Below, piece by piece: positions 34,944 through 43,828 of a stretch of 64,000 nucleotides of DNA; the first letter of the stretch is position 1; each line of letters begins with the position of its first letter. The position numbers and the translations under genes are program-made. Below the pieces are notes generated by a model. That model was not told where the DNA came from. It saw nothing but the letters and a program-made list of their open reading frames with translations, and made no database searches. Source of the stretch: an uncultured Anaerolineales bacterium (lineage in GTDB: Bacteria > Chloroflexota > Anaerolineae > Anaerolineales > UBA6663); NCBI GenBank assembly GCA_937952305.1, contig CALFZO010000159.1, positions 1 through 64,000 on the forward strand. The letters run 5' to 3'.

Positions 34944-37900
34944 ATGACCACAACGCCTGAGCCGACAACTGACCCTGACGACCAACCGACCCAGGCAGCG
35001 CCGCCGCCCGGCGATCTGCCGTTGACCGGGCCGACCGTGCGCGCCGGAGGCGGCGACCTGAGCGGCCTGGAGCCAACGCGCCGCAGCCCAGCCCCGGCGC
35101 GGCGCCCGGCTTTCGTGGACCCGCCGCCCGTCAACGAGCCGGTCACCGGCCCGCTGCCGCCGGTCACGGGCACCACGCGGGCCGCGGCCACGCGCCGCGC
35201 CGCCCCAGCCGCGCCGCCGCCGCCCGCGGCCAAGCCTCCGGCCTCGCCGGCCGGCTGCCTGTTTCGCGCCCTGTGGTACAGCCTGATCGCGGCGTTCTTC
35301 GGCCTGCTGCTCGGCGTCATCGCCTTGACCTACGGCTACTGGTCGATTGCGCGCGACCTGCCGCCCATCGACGACCTGCGCGAGCGCGCCTCGCAATTCG
35401 AGACCGCGCGCGTCTTCGACGCCCGGGGCAACGTCCTGTACGACATCCTCGACCCGCAGGCCGGCCGCCGCACCTACATCACCCTGGACAAGATGGCGCC
35501 GGCCCTGATCGCGGCCACCATCGCCACCGAAGACCAGAACTTCTACGAGCATCCCGGCTTCGACCCGGTCGGCATCCTGCGCGCCATCTGGCAGAACCTG
35601 CAGGCCGGCGATACGGTCTCCGGGGCCTCGACCATCACGCAGCAACTGGTGCGCGCCCTGGTCCTGCCGCCCGAAGAGGCCGCCCAGCGCACCAACCTGC
35701 GCAAGATCCGCGAGATTATCCTGGCCGCCGAGATCACGCGCCGCTACTCCAAGACCGAGATCCTGGAGCTGTACCTCAACGAGATCAACTACGGCAACCT
35801 GGCCTACGGCGTCGAGGCCGCGGCCGAAACGTACTTCAACAAGCCGGCCAATGTCCTGACGCTGAGCGAGGCCGCCATGCTGGCCGGGCTGCCGCAGTCG
35901 CCGGCCGTGTACGACATCTACACCAATCCGGAGGCCGTGCGCGCGCGCCAGCGCGACGTGCTGTTCCTGATGGTGTCGTTGAGCGAGGAGCGCGGCTGCA
36001 TCCCGGTCCGCCTGAACGCCGAGGCGACGCCGCAGCGGGTGTGCGTGAACGCCGAGGACATGGGCCAGGCCATGCTGGACCTGGGCACGCGCACGTTCAC
36101 GCCGCCGCGCAGCAGCGCCCGCTTCCCGCACTGGGTCAACTACGTCCGCCAGCTGGTCGAGGAGCGCTTCGGCGCTCAGGCCCTGTATCGTTCCGGCTAC
36201 AACATCTACACCACCCTGGAGCCGGACCTGCAGGTGCTGGCCGAGAACGCCGTGGCCGAGCAGGTGGCGGCGCTGGCCGAGCGCAATGTCACCAACGGCG
36301 CGCTGGTGGCCCTGCGGCCGGGCACCGGCGAGATCGTCGTGCTGGTGGGCTCGGATGACTACAACGATCCGCGCGACGGCCAGATCAACATGGCCCTGGT
36401 CCCGCGCCAGCCCGGCTCGTCGATCAAGCCGCTCACTTATGCGCTGGCCTTCGAGCGCGGCTGGACGCCGGCCACGCTGGTGTGGGACGTGCCGACCGAG
36501 TTCCCGGACGGCGCCAACCCGGCTTATGCGCCCGTGAACTACGATGGCCGTTTCCACGGCCCCACGCTGGTACGCGGCGCGCTGGCCAACTCCTACAACA
36601 TCCCGGCCGTCAAGGCGCTGCAGTTCGTGGGCGTGTACGGCACGCTGGTTGGCGAAGGCGCCCAGGTGGAAGCCAAGAGCGGCCTGATCCCGTTCCTGGA
36701 GACGCTGGGCGTAGACACGCTGACGCGCACGGACTACGGCCTGTCGCTGACGCTCGGCGGCGGCGAAGTGCCCCTGATGGAGATGGTCGGGGCTTACGGC
36801 GCCCTGGCCCAGGGCGGCCGGCGCGTCTTCCCGGTGGCCGTGCTCAAGGTCACCGACGCGCGCGGCAACCTGATCTGCCAGCAGCCGCTCTCGCCCGCTC
36901 AGGTGGTGGCGGACCCGCCGCCCTGCCAGCCGCCGCCGGCCAACTGGGGCGCCGAAGTCCTCTCGCCGCAGACCGCCTACCTGATCAGCGATATCCTGAC
37001 CGACAACGACGCCCGCGCGCCGGCCTTCGGGCTGGACTCGCCGCTGCGGCTCTCGTTCCCGGCCGCCGTCAAGACCGGCACGACCAACGATTACCGCGAC
37101 AATTGGACGATCGGCTACACGCCGGACCTGGTGACCGGCGTCTGGGTCGGCAACGCCGACTACACCGAGATGGAGCGCACGTCCGGGGTCACCGGCGCCG
37201 CCCCGATCTGGCACGCTTTCATGGAGTTGGCGTTGTCCGGCCAGGCCACGTGGTTCACGCCGCCGGCCGGTCTCGTGGAGAAGGAGATCTGTGCCGTCTC
37301 CGGCGCGGAGCCGAGCGAGTTCTGCCCGCCGGATCAGCGCCGCACCGAGAAGTTCGACCAGGCCCATCTGCCGCCGCCGCGCGAGCGCGATCTCTGGCAG
37401 AAGGCCTTTGTCGATCCGTTCACCAACCTGCGCCAGACTTCGGAATGCGCTCAGGCTTATCAGAACGAGCAGCTTTACACCCAGGAGCGAGCCGTGGTCG
37501 GCGTGACCGACCCGTCCGCGCAGAAGTGGCTGACCGAGGACCCCAACGGCCAGGAGTGGGCGGCGCGGCTGGGCTTCTTCACGCCGCTGGTGTGGGCGCC
37601 GGCGCGGGAGTGCGCGCTGAGCGACCCGCGCCCGATCATGGCCCTGAGCTTCCCGCCGGAAGGCGCCACGCTGGAGCCCGGGCAATGGCAGATCCTGGGG
37701 CAGGCGGGCGCCACCGCGGACTTCGACCGCTACGTGATCGAGTACGGTTTAAGCCACGACCCGCAGGGCTGGGGCCTGGTGCAGGGCGACACCACCACGG
37801 CCGTGCTTGACCCAGGCCGGCTGGCGGATTGGGACGCCAGCGGCCTGCCCGATGGGCCGGCCACGCTGCGCCTGACCGTCTACAGCCGGAGCGGCGGCAG

Positions 37901-38153
37901 CGCCGAGTACCGCGTGCGCTTCAACGTGATCCGGCCGACGCCCACGCCGGCGCCGACCGATACGCCGACTCTGACGCCGACCAACACGGCCACCGCGCCG
38001 CCGACGGCGACGCCCACCGTGACGCCGCCGGCCACCGCTACCGTGCCGGCTACAGCCACGCCGACGCTGGCCCCGCCGACGGCCACCGAGACCCCGCCGC
38101 CCACGGAAGTTCCGAGCGAGACGCCGACCTTCACCGCCACCAGCGCGCCATGA
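34944..38153 (+). CDS. Class A penicillin-binding protein with Thr/Pro-rich C-terminal tail
   Basis: This 1069-aa bifunctional cell-wall synthase has a Pro-rich cytoplasmic N terminus, one membrane helix (about 110-130), a GT51 transglycosylase domain (IATEDQNFYEHPGFDPVGI, GASTITQQLVRAL) and a transpeptidase domain with catalytic Ser492 in SSIK, the SYN motif at 550 and KTGTT at 710. Beyond it lies a region of about 200 residues and then a 60-residue tail of TPT/TAT repeats (about 1005-1069). It polymerises and cross-links peptidoglycan outside the membrane. The tail may anchor or be glycosylated. It overlaps the next gene by 4 bp. Confidence 0.93.
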   Translation: MTTTPEPTTDPDDQPTQAAPPPGDLPLTGPTVRAGGGDLSGLEPTRRSPAPARRPAFVDPPPVNEPVTGPLPPVTGTTRAAATRRAAPAAPPPPAAKPPASPAGCLFRALWYSLIAAFFGLLLGVIALTYGYWSIARDLPPIDDLRERASQFETARVFDARGNVLYDILDPQAGRRTYITLDKMAPALIAATIATEDQNFYEHPGFDPVGILRAIWQNLQAGDTVSGASTITQQLVRALVLPPEEAAQRTNLRKIREIILAAEITRRYSKTEILELYLNEINYGNLAYGVEAAAETYFNKPANVLTLSEAAMLAGLPQSPAVYDIYTNPEAVRARQRDVLFLMVSLSEERGCIPVRLNAEATPQRVCVNAEDMGQAMLDLGTRTFTPPRSSARFPHWVNYVRQLVEERFGAQALYRSGYNIYTTLEPDLQVLAENAVAEQVAALAERNVTNGALVALRPGTGEIVVLVGSDDYNDPRDGQINMALVPRQPGSSIKPLTYALAFERGWTPATLVWDVPTEFPDGANPAYAPVNYDGRFHGPTLVRGALANSYNIPAVKALQFVGVYGTLVGEGAQVEAKSGLIPFLETLGVDTLTRTDYGLSLTLGGGEVPLMEMVGAYGALAQGGRRVFPVAVLKVTDARGNLICQQPLSPAQVVADPPPCQPPPANWGAEVLSPQTAYLISDILTDNDARAPAFGLDSPLRLSFPAAVKTGTTNDYRDNWTIGYTPDLVTGVWVGNADYTEMERTSGVTGAAPIWHAFMELALSGQATWFTPPAGLVEKEICAVSGAEPSEFCPPDQRRTEKFDQAHLPPPRERDLWQKAFVDPFTNLRQTSECAQAYQNEQLYTQERAVVGVTDPSAQKWLTEDPNGQEWAARLGFFTPLVWAPARECALSDPRPIMALSFPPEGATLEPGQWQILGQAGATADFDRYVIEYGLSHDPQGWGLVQGDTTTAVLDPGRLADWDASGLPDGPATLRLTVYSRSGGSAEYRVRFNVIRPTPTPAPTDTPTLTPTNTATAPPTATPTVTPPATATVPATATPTLAPPTATETPPPTEVPSETPTFTATSAP

Positions 38154-39256
38154 GAGAGCGCCTTGGACCGGCCCTGGTGGTGGTCCTGGCCCTGGCCGCT
38201 TACGTCGCCGTGGCGCTGGCCCAGAACGGCGGCGATGTCGGCGAGATGGCGCGCCTGGGCCTGCGCCGCATGGCCGGCGACCAGACGGCCCTGGAAGGCT
38301 ACGACGGCCAGTATGTGTACGTGCTGGCCGTCAATCCGGACCCGGCCTGGGCGGCCAGCCAGAAGTCCGACATCATCGACACGCCGGCCTATCGCTACCA
38401 GCGCCTGTTGTTGTCGCTGCTGGTGCGCGCTCTGACGCTCGCCCAGCCGGCGTTGATGCCGGGGGCGCTGATTGTGGTTAACCTCGTGGCCCAGGCGGTG
38501 GGGACCTTCCTGGTGAGTGAGCTGCTGGCCGCCTATGGCGTCAACCGCTGGTATGCGCTGGTGTATGGGCTGTGGGTGGGCTTTGCCTACGCCGTCCGGC
38601 TGGCAATGACCGAGCCGCTGGCTTATGCGCTGGTGGCCGGGGCCTGGCTCGCCAGCGTCCGCGGCCGCGAGGGCAGGGCGGCCGTTCTGTACGGGTTAGC
38701 GGTCTTCACCAAGGAAACCAGCCTGGTTTTCGTCGCCGGGCACCTGGCCTGGCTGCTCCTGCAGCGCCGTTGGTGGCCGGCCGTGCGCGTGCTCGGCCTG
38801 GCCGGGGTGCCGTTCGCGCTCTTCCAATTCGTCATCCTCCACTACTTCGGCCGTTTCGGCGTCGGCTCGGGCGGCTTTCACGCCTCCGGTTTCGAGTGGA
38901 TTCCGTACATGGGATTGTGGCGCATCGGGCAGTACAGCCTGGCGGCGCTGGCCCTGTTTGCGGCCTTGTATCTGCCGCTGGTCGTCCTTCCGAGCTTGTG
39001 GGGCCTGCTCGCTTCCGCCGTGCGGGTGTGGCGCCGGGATTGGGCGCTGCCGGTGTGGATGCTGGCCGCCAACGCCGCCGTCTTCCCCGTGGCGCCGTTC
39101 TCCACTTACAGCGAGCCGCTCGGCCTGGTGCGCCTGGTCTGCGGCCTGGTCCTGGCCACGTTGATCTTCGGGGCCCATACCCGCTCGCGGCGCGTGCTCA
39201 ACTATGCGGTGCTGTGGCTGCTGGCGCTGGCGATGTTGGCCAACGAGGCGCGCTGA
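38150..39256 (+). CDS. Polytopic membrane protein, GT-C glycosyltransferase-like
   Basis: A 368-aa protein with about nine membrane helices. Short hydrophilic motifs such as EGYDGQYVYVLAVNPD and TPAYRYQRLLLSLL near the N terminus, and FTKETSLVFVAGHLAWLL in the middle, fit the lipid-linked sugar (GT-C, DUF2029/AZOBR-like) family that builds cell-surface glycopolymers. The start ATG overlaps the PBP stop (ATGA), so it is translated from the same mRNA; this argues for the 38150 start rather than the longer upstream reading. No catalytic acid can be named with certainty. Confidence 0.7.
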   Translation: MRERLGPALVVVLALAAYVAVALAQNGGDVGEMARLGLRRMAGDQTALEGYDGQYVYVLAVNPDPAWAASQKSDIIDTPAYRYQRLLLSLLVRALTLAQPALMPGALIVVNLVAQAVGTFLVSELLAAYGVNRWYALVYGLWVGFAYAVRLAMTEPLAYALVAGAWLASVRGREGRAAVLYGLAVFTKETSLVFVAGHLAWLLLQRRWWPAVRVLGLAGVPFALFQFVILHYFGRFGVGSGGFHASGFEWIPYMGLWRIGQYSLAALALFAALYLPLVVLPSLWGLLASAVRVWRRDWALPVWMLAANAAVFPVAPFSTYSEPLGLVRLVCGLVLATLIFGAHTRSRRVLNYAVLWLLALAMLANEAR

Positions 39257-39297
39257 CCCTGTTCTGGCCGGCGGCCGCTGACAGGTGCCGCCGGCTG

Positions 39298-39306
39298 TGC
39301 TATGTT
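39298..39306 (+). promoter_or_regulatory. Extended -10 (TGC-TATGTT), leaderless CDF gene
   Basis: TATGTT preceded by TGC ends 7 nt before the ATG at 39314. It covers the alternative upstream ATG at 39302 and so decides for 39314. Confidence 0.5.
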
Positions 39307-39313
39307 GGATCCT

Positions 39314-40756
39314 ATGAACTCCGAGTCGTCGATCGCCCTGTCTAGCCTCGCCGCCGACCGGACGGCCGCGCTGCAGGCCCGCGCGGCGGCGGTGCGCCGC
39401 GTCCTCCTCATCGTCCTGGGACTCAACCTGGCCGTGACCGTCGTCAAGTTGGCCGTCGGCCTGTGGGCCGGGGCGTTGGCCGTGGTGGCCGACGCCTTCC
39501 ATTCCATGGTCGACTCGTCCTCCAACATCATCGGGCTGCTGGGGGTGTGGGTGAGCGCGCGGCCGGCCGACGACAATCATCCGTACGGCCATCACAAGTA
39601 CGAGACGATTGCGGCCATGGGCATCGGCGCCATGCTCCTGCTGGCCGGCTACGAGATCGGCAAGAGCGTGCTTGGGCGGCTGGCCGGCGCCCCGGCCGAG
39701 CTCAACATCACGCCGCTGACGCTCGCGCTGCTGGCGGGCACCCTCGTGGTGAACCTGGCGATCGTGTACTTCGAAACCCAGGCCGGGCGCCGCCTGACCA
39801 GCCAGGTGCTGCTGGCGGACGCCGCCCACACGCGCACCGACCTGCTGGTGACGGTGTCGGTCATTGCCTCGCTGGTGGGCGCCAGCCTGGGCTGGACGTG
39901 GCTGGACCCGCTCGTGGCCGCCGGCGTGGTGGTGCTGCTCTTCCGCGCGGCCTTTGAGATCCTGCGCTCCACGTCCAACGTGCTCACCGACGTCGCCGTG
40001 GTGGAGCCGGGCGAAGTGGAGCGCATCGCGCAGGCCGTGCCGGGCGTCCAGACCGTGACCGGTGTGCGCTCGCGCGGCCGCGCCGACGCCATCTACCTGG
40101 ACCTCAACGTCAAAGTCGATCCGGCCATGAACACGGCCCAGGCCCACACGATGGCCACCGAGATCGAGCGGCGCCTGGCGGACGCTTTGCCGGGTCTGAT
40201 GGAGGCGCTGGTGCATGTGGAGCCGCGTGAGGCGGCGGGCACGCCCTGGGAGACCATCGCGCACACGCTGCGCGCCACCGCCGACGCAGAAGGCTTGGGC
40301 GTCCACGATCTGCACGTCCACGTCGAGCCGGACGGCCGCTACGCCGTCGAGATGCACCTGGAAGTGGACGCCGACCTGACCCTGCGCGCCGCGCACCAGC
40401 GCGCCGACGATTTCGAGCGGCGCGTCCTGACGACGCTGCCGCTGGTCCGCAGCCTGGTGACCCACCTGGAGCCGCTCAGCGCGCACCTGCCGGACGAGCA
40501 GGGGACGATTGCGCGTCAGGCTGAACTGCGGCGCCGCATCCAGCGCCACGCCGACGGCATTGCCGGCGTCGGCGCCTGCCACGACGTCCAGCTCCACAAC
40601 GTCGGCGGCCATCTGGCGGCCACGCTGCACGTCACCCAGCCGGCCGACCAGCCGCTGACGCGGGCGCATCGTCTGGCCGAGCAGATCGAGCGCGCGCTGC
40701 ATGCGCAGGAGCCGAGCCTGCATCGCGTGGTCATCCACGTCGAGCCGCCCGAGTGA
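39314..40756 (+). CDS. Cation diffusion facilitator with two extra ferredoxin-like C-terminal domains
   Basis: The 480-aa protein begins with the six-helix CDF transporter domain (about residues 25-215). The metal sites are DAFHSMVD (helix 2) and DAAHTRTD (helix 5), both fitting HD/DxxxD-type zinc/manganese sites. After it comes the usual cytoplasmic domain (about 220-300), followed by two more copies of similar domains (about 300-390 and 400-480, each with HVEPxx-type ends: ALVHVEPRE, SLVTHLEPLS, VVIHVEPPE). CDF proteins export Zn2+, Fe2+, Mn2+ or Co2+ by proton antiport. The ATG 39314 is chosen because the promoter lies just before it. Confidence 0.87.
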   Translation: MNSESSIALSSLAADRTAALQARAAAVRRVLLIVLGLNLAVTVVKLAVGLWAGALAVVADAFHSMVDSSSNIIGLLGVWVSARPADDNHPYGHHKYETIAAMGIGAMLLLAGYEIGKSVLGRLAGAPAELNITPLTLALLAGTLVVNLAIVYFETQAGRRLTSQVLLADAAHTRTDLLVTVSVIASLVGASLGWTWLDPLVAAGVVVLLFRAAFEILRSTSNVLTDVAVVEPGEVERIAQAVPGVQTVTGVRSRGRADAIYLDLNVKVDPAMNTAQAHTMATEIERRLADALPGLMEALVHVEPREAAGTPWETIAHTLRATADAEGLGVHDLHVHVEPDGRYAVEMHLEVDADLTLRAAHQRADDFERRVLTTLPLVRSLVTHLEPLSAHLPDEQGTIARQAELRRRIQRHADGIAGVGACHDVQLHNVGGHLAATLHVTQPADQPLTRAHRLAEQIERALHAQEPSLHRVVIHVEPPE

Positions 40757-40792
40757 GCGGGTGGTTTGGTTGAGGCGCGGGCGGAGGGCGGG

Positions 40793-41380
40793 TTATTCCG
40801 GCGGTTTTACCGCCCACACCGCGCGTTGATGGCGGTTCCAATCGGACCGGGCGCGCACGGCCAGGATCAGTCCGGCGGCGGCCATGGCCGCGATGGTGCC
40901 GGGTGGCGCGCCCAGCGCCCACATCAGCGGCGCGGCCGCCAACCCGATGGCGAAGGCCGAGCGGGCGGAGTGCTTGAGGATGAAGGCCGCCGCGATCAGG
41001 GCGCCCAGCGCCGCGGCGAACCCCAGCGGAAACAAGACCAGCAAGGCGCCGCCGGCCGTGGCCAGGCCCATGCCGCCGCGAAACCCGGCGAAGACGGGCC
41101 AGCAATGGCCGGCCACCACCGCGCCCGCCGCCAGCGCCGGCGCGCTCAGCGCGTCTCCCCACTGGCGCGCCAGCCACAGCGCCAGCGCCCCTTTGCCCAC
41201 ATCCAGGATCAAGACCAGGGCGCCGGCCAGCCAGCCGGCCTGGCGGATAGTGTTGGTGGCCCCGGAATGGCCGGAGCCGGCGGCGCGGATGTCGCGGCCG
41301 AGGACGGCATAGCCGACCAGCACGCCGGCCGGCAGGGAACCGAGGAGATAAGCTGCCAGCGTCAGCGCCAGCCAGGTCAT
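40793..41380 (-). CDS. plsY: PlsY-like glycerol-3-phosphate acyltransferase with altered motifs
   Basis: A 195-aa membrane protein with PlsY topology. Motif 1 is near normal (DIRAAGSGHSGATNTIR, usual GSGNPGATN). Motif 2 reads GHCWPVFAGFRGGMGLATAGG; the second Lys of the family FKGGKG is Met. The C-terminal motif is only partly kept (RHQRAVW). It probably transfers an acyl group from acyl-phosphate to glycerol-3-phosphate, but the altered motif 2 leaves open a changed donor or a PlsY-like side branch. Confidence 0.75.
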   Translation of the reverse strand: MTWLALTLAAYLLGSLPAGVLVGYAVLGRDIRAAGSGHSGATNTIRQAGWLAGALVLILDVGKGALALWLARQWGDALSAPALAAGAVVAGHCWPVFAGFRGGMGLATAGGALLVLFPLGFAAALGALIAAAFILKHSARSAFAIGLAAAPLMWALGAPPGTIAAMAAAGLILAVRARSDWNRHQRAVWAVKPPE

Positions 41381-41399
41381 CGGTTGGCGGCGGGCTGCG

Positions 41400-41849
41400 T
41401 CACGGGGCGGCGGCCGGCAGCGGGGCCAGCAAGGTCTGCAGGGGGTCGCGCTGCCATTGGGTGTACGTGCGTTCCAGGAAGTCCTTGGTGCTCAACAGCG
41501 ACCCGTTCAGGGGGGTGTCGGCCACGCGCAGTTCCACCGGCACGTCGAAGGAAAGCTGGATGTTGGTCTCAAAGGTCACGTCCTCATCCAGGACGATGCG
41601 GCCGGCCGAGGTGGGCAGCACTGTGCCGGCCGGGATCAGCAGCTGCAGCGGGTCGGTCCGGTCCACGCGCAGCGTCGTGCTGACCGTCCCGGCCTGCAGA
41701 TCACTGACCGCCTGGGCGCCCAGTTTCAGGGCCTCGGCCGCCTGGGCGCGCGCATCCACCAGCAGCCGCAGCATGAAGGCGTTGGCCGTGAACGACAGCA
41801 GCACCAGCACCCAGAGCAGCACCGCGGCGAAGCCTTGCAGGGTTTTCAT
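41400..41849 (-). CDS. Membrane-anchored VP-type protein, shorter paralogue
   Basis: A 149-aa protein with one N-terminal membrane helix (7-29) and an outer domain of short beta strands (LQLLIPAGTVLPTSAGRIVLDEDVTFETNIQLSFDVPVELRVADTPLNG). It ends with a helix (STKDFLERTYTQW) and a Pro-rich tail. The last 60 residues align with the end of the neighbouring longer protein, so the two are paralogues. Not recognised as a known family. It ends 20 nt before plsY starts on the same strand, so it may be cotranscribed with it. Confidence 0.65.
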   Translation of the reverse strand: MKTLQGFAAVLLWVLVLLSFTANAFMLRLLVDARAQAAEALKLGAQAVSDLQAGTVSTTLRVDRTDPLQLLIPAGTVLPTSAGRIVLDEDVTFETNIQLSFDVPVELRVADTPLNGSLLSTKDFLERTYTQWQRDPLQTLLAPLPAAAP

Positions 41850-41858
41850 CGTCTTGCC

Positions 41859-42482
41859 TCACTGAGGGGTGGGGGCGGGGGTGGGCTGGACCAGCAGGCT
41901 GGTGCCGAGTTCGGCGGCCAGCTCTTCCAGATAGCCTTGCGAACCGGCCAGCGCCGTGTCCAGAGGCGTGCCCGCCAGTGCGATCTCGACCGGAACGTCG
42001 AAGACCACGGGGACCGTGGCGGCGATGGGCACAGTCAGGTCAACCGGGACCTCAACTTCCAGGTTGACCGGGATGGTGGTCTGGACGGGGACGTTGATGA
42101 TGCGGGTGCCGAGCAACGGCAGTTCAATGGGCACCTGCAGCGTCGTCTTCAGAGGCACAGTGGTCGCGATGGGCACGCGGATCGTGTCCGAAATGGGCAC
42201 GCTCAGGTTCACCGGGACAGTCTGCTCGATGTGCACCTGGTACGTGAAGCGGGCGGAGCGCAGCTGCCCGAGGCCCTGCGCCACCACGCCGACGGCCTCC
42301 GCCACCTGGCGGCGCGCGCTCAGCAGGGTGTTGATCAGGAAGACGTTCAACGCCAGCGACGCCAACGCCACCACCCACAGCAGCCAGTAGTCAAGCGGGC
42401 GGGAAGTCAGAAACACGGGCACTCCTTGGAGCGGCGGGCGCTCCGGGCTGGGTTCGGCCGGGGTGGGCGGGGTTGCAGTCAT
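41859..42482 (-). CDS. Membrane-anchored protein with VP(V/I)xxVxVP repeats
   Basis: A 207-aa protein with a Pro-rich cytoplasmic start, one membrane helix (about 33-53), a short helix and then about ten repeats of a VP-beta unit (VPVNLSVPI, IRVPIATTVPL, LQVPIELPL, IINVPVQTTIPVNL, VPVDLTVPI, VPVVFDVPVEI). The repeats would stack as a beta structure outside the cell. The C terminus (AGTPLDTALAGSQGYLEELAAEL) aligns with the end of the next protein. It lies 9 nt upstream of that gene in the same operon. No known function. Confidence 0.65.
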   Translation of the reverse strand: MTATPPTPAEPSPERPPLQGVPVFLTSRPLDYWLLWVVALASLALNVFLINTLLSARRQVAEAVGVVAQGLGQLRSARFTYQVHIEQTVPVNLSVPISDTIRVPIATTVPLKTTLQVPIELPLLGTRIINVPVQTTIPVNLEVEVPVDLTVPIAATVPVVFDVPVEIALAGTPLDTALAGSQGYLEELAAELGTSLLVQPTPAPTPQ

Positions 42483-42591
42483 AGTTGGTTACCTGTCGAC
42501 GGCGGGAGCAGGCCCCCCGAAGTCAGAGTATAGGCGATGACCTGAGCGCCGTCCACGCCCTGGCCAAGACGCCGGTTCCAGGGGCGCGGTG

Positions 42592-42600
42592 TGCTACACT
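42592..42600 (+). promoter_or_regulatory. Extended -10 (TGC-TACACT) of the M20 peptidase gene
   Basis: TACACT preceded by TGC; the start ATG at 42679 lies about 78 nt downstream with AAGGA in the leader. Confidence 0.4.
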
Positions 42601-42678
42601 CCAACCGGCGCGCGGACCGGCGTCCGCGTCCAGTTCCCGCACCCAACCCTCAGATCACGAACAAGGACGTCCAGCCTA

Positions 42679-43812
42679 ATGTCGACTTTGACTATCGCGG
42701 ACTGCGAGCAGCACACCGGTGAGCTTGTCGCTTGGGTTAAGCGGTTGGTGGCGATCGAGTCGCCGTCCACCGACAAGGCCGCCGTCGACCGGGTCGGGGC
42801 CGTCATCGCCGAGGAGCTGCGCCAGCTGGGCGCGGCCGTCGTCGTGGAGCCGCGCGCCACAGTGGGCGACAACGTCTATGGCCGCTGGGGCGGCCAGGGC
42901 CAGGACGGCCTGCTGCTGCTCGGCCACATGGACACCGTGCACGACCTGGGCACGCTGGCGCGCCAGCCCATCCGCGAGGCCGATGGCAAGCTCTACGGGC
43001 CGGGCGCCATCGACATGAAGGCCAGCCTCGCCCTGGTCCTGGTGGCGCTGCGCCTCCTGAAAACACATAAGGCCTGGCCGGCCCGGCCGGTGACGGCGCT
43101 GTTCACGTCCGACGAGGAGACCGGTAGCGAGCATTCGCGCGCCCTGATCGAGACCCTGGCGCGCGAGGCCGCGCTGGTGCTATGCCTGGAGCCGTGCCTG
43201 TCAGATGGTTCGCTCAAGACCGAGCGCAAGGGCATCGGCGAGATGGTCATCCAGGTGCGCGGCAGGGCCACCCACGCCGGCGCCGACCACGAGGGCGGAC
43301 GCAACGCCATCGAGGAACTGGCCCACCACATTCTGGCCGCGCAGCGGCTCACCGACTACCGGGTGGGCACCACCGTCAACGTCGGCGTGGTCCGCGGCGG
43401 CACGCGCTCCAACGTCGTCCCGGATGAGGCCTGGGCCGAGGTCGATTTCCGGGTGGCGCGGATGGAGGAGGCGGAGCGGCTGGCGGCCTGGATGCGCGCC
43501 CAGACGCCGGTGACGCCGGGCACCAGCCTGGCCATCACGGGTGGCCTCAACCGGCCGCCGATGCCGCGCGACGAGGTCATGGCGCGCACTTTTCAGCGCG
43601 CCCAGCAGATCGCGGCCACGCTGGGTCTGCCGGTCGGCGAGGGGAGCACCGGCGGCGGCTCAGACGCCAATTTTGTCGCGCCGCTGGGGGTGCCGGTGCT
43701 GGACGGCCTGGGCGCGCTCGGCAACGGCGCGCACTCTGAACGCGAGCACGTGGTGATCAGCAGTCTGCCGGAGCGCACGGCCCTGCTGGCCGGGCTGCTC
43801 AGCGCCTGGTGA
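42679..43812 (+). CDS. M20-family metallopeptidase (carboxypeptidase G2-like)
   Basis: This 377-aa dizinc hydrolase shows GHMDTVHDLG (first zinc His/Asp), GAIDMKASL, FTSDEETGSEHS (catalytic Glu and bridging), HAGADHEGGRNAIEE (lid-domain His) and a final HSEREHV zinc His. Layout and length match glutamate carboxypeptidase / aminoacylase-type M20 enzymes. No signal peptide is seen. Exact substrate is not readable. The ATG 42679 is used because the longer reading covers the promoter. Confidence 0.88.
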   Translation: MSTLTIADCEQHTGELVAWVKRLVAIESPSTDKAAVDRVGAVIAEELRQLGAAVVVEPRATVGDNVYGRWGGQGQDGLLLLGHMDTVHDLGTLARQPIREADGKLYGPGAIDMKASLALVLVALRLLKTHKAWPARPVTALFTSDEETGSEHSRALIETLAREAALVLCLEPCLSDGSLKTERKGIGEMVIQVRGRATHAGADHEGGRNAIEELAHHILAAQRLTDYRVGTTVNVGVVRGGTRSNVVPDEAWAEVDFRVARMEEAERLAAWMRAQTPVTPGTSLAITGGLNRPPMPRDEVMARTFQRAQQIAATLGLPVGEGSTGGGSDANFVAPLGVPVLDGLGALGNGAHSEREHVVISSLPERTALLAGLLSAW

Positions 43813-43828
43813 GGCCGGCCTGGCCGCC

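Noticed and set aside
33663..37685. A 1340-codon open frame antisense to the PBP and MBL genes
   Set aside because: Same codon-bias shadow; the opposite strand encodes proteins with intact catalytic motifs.
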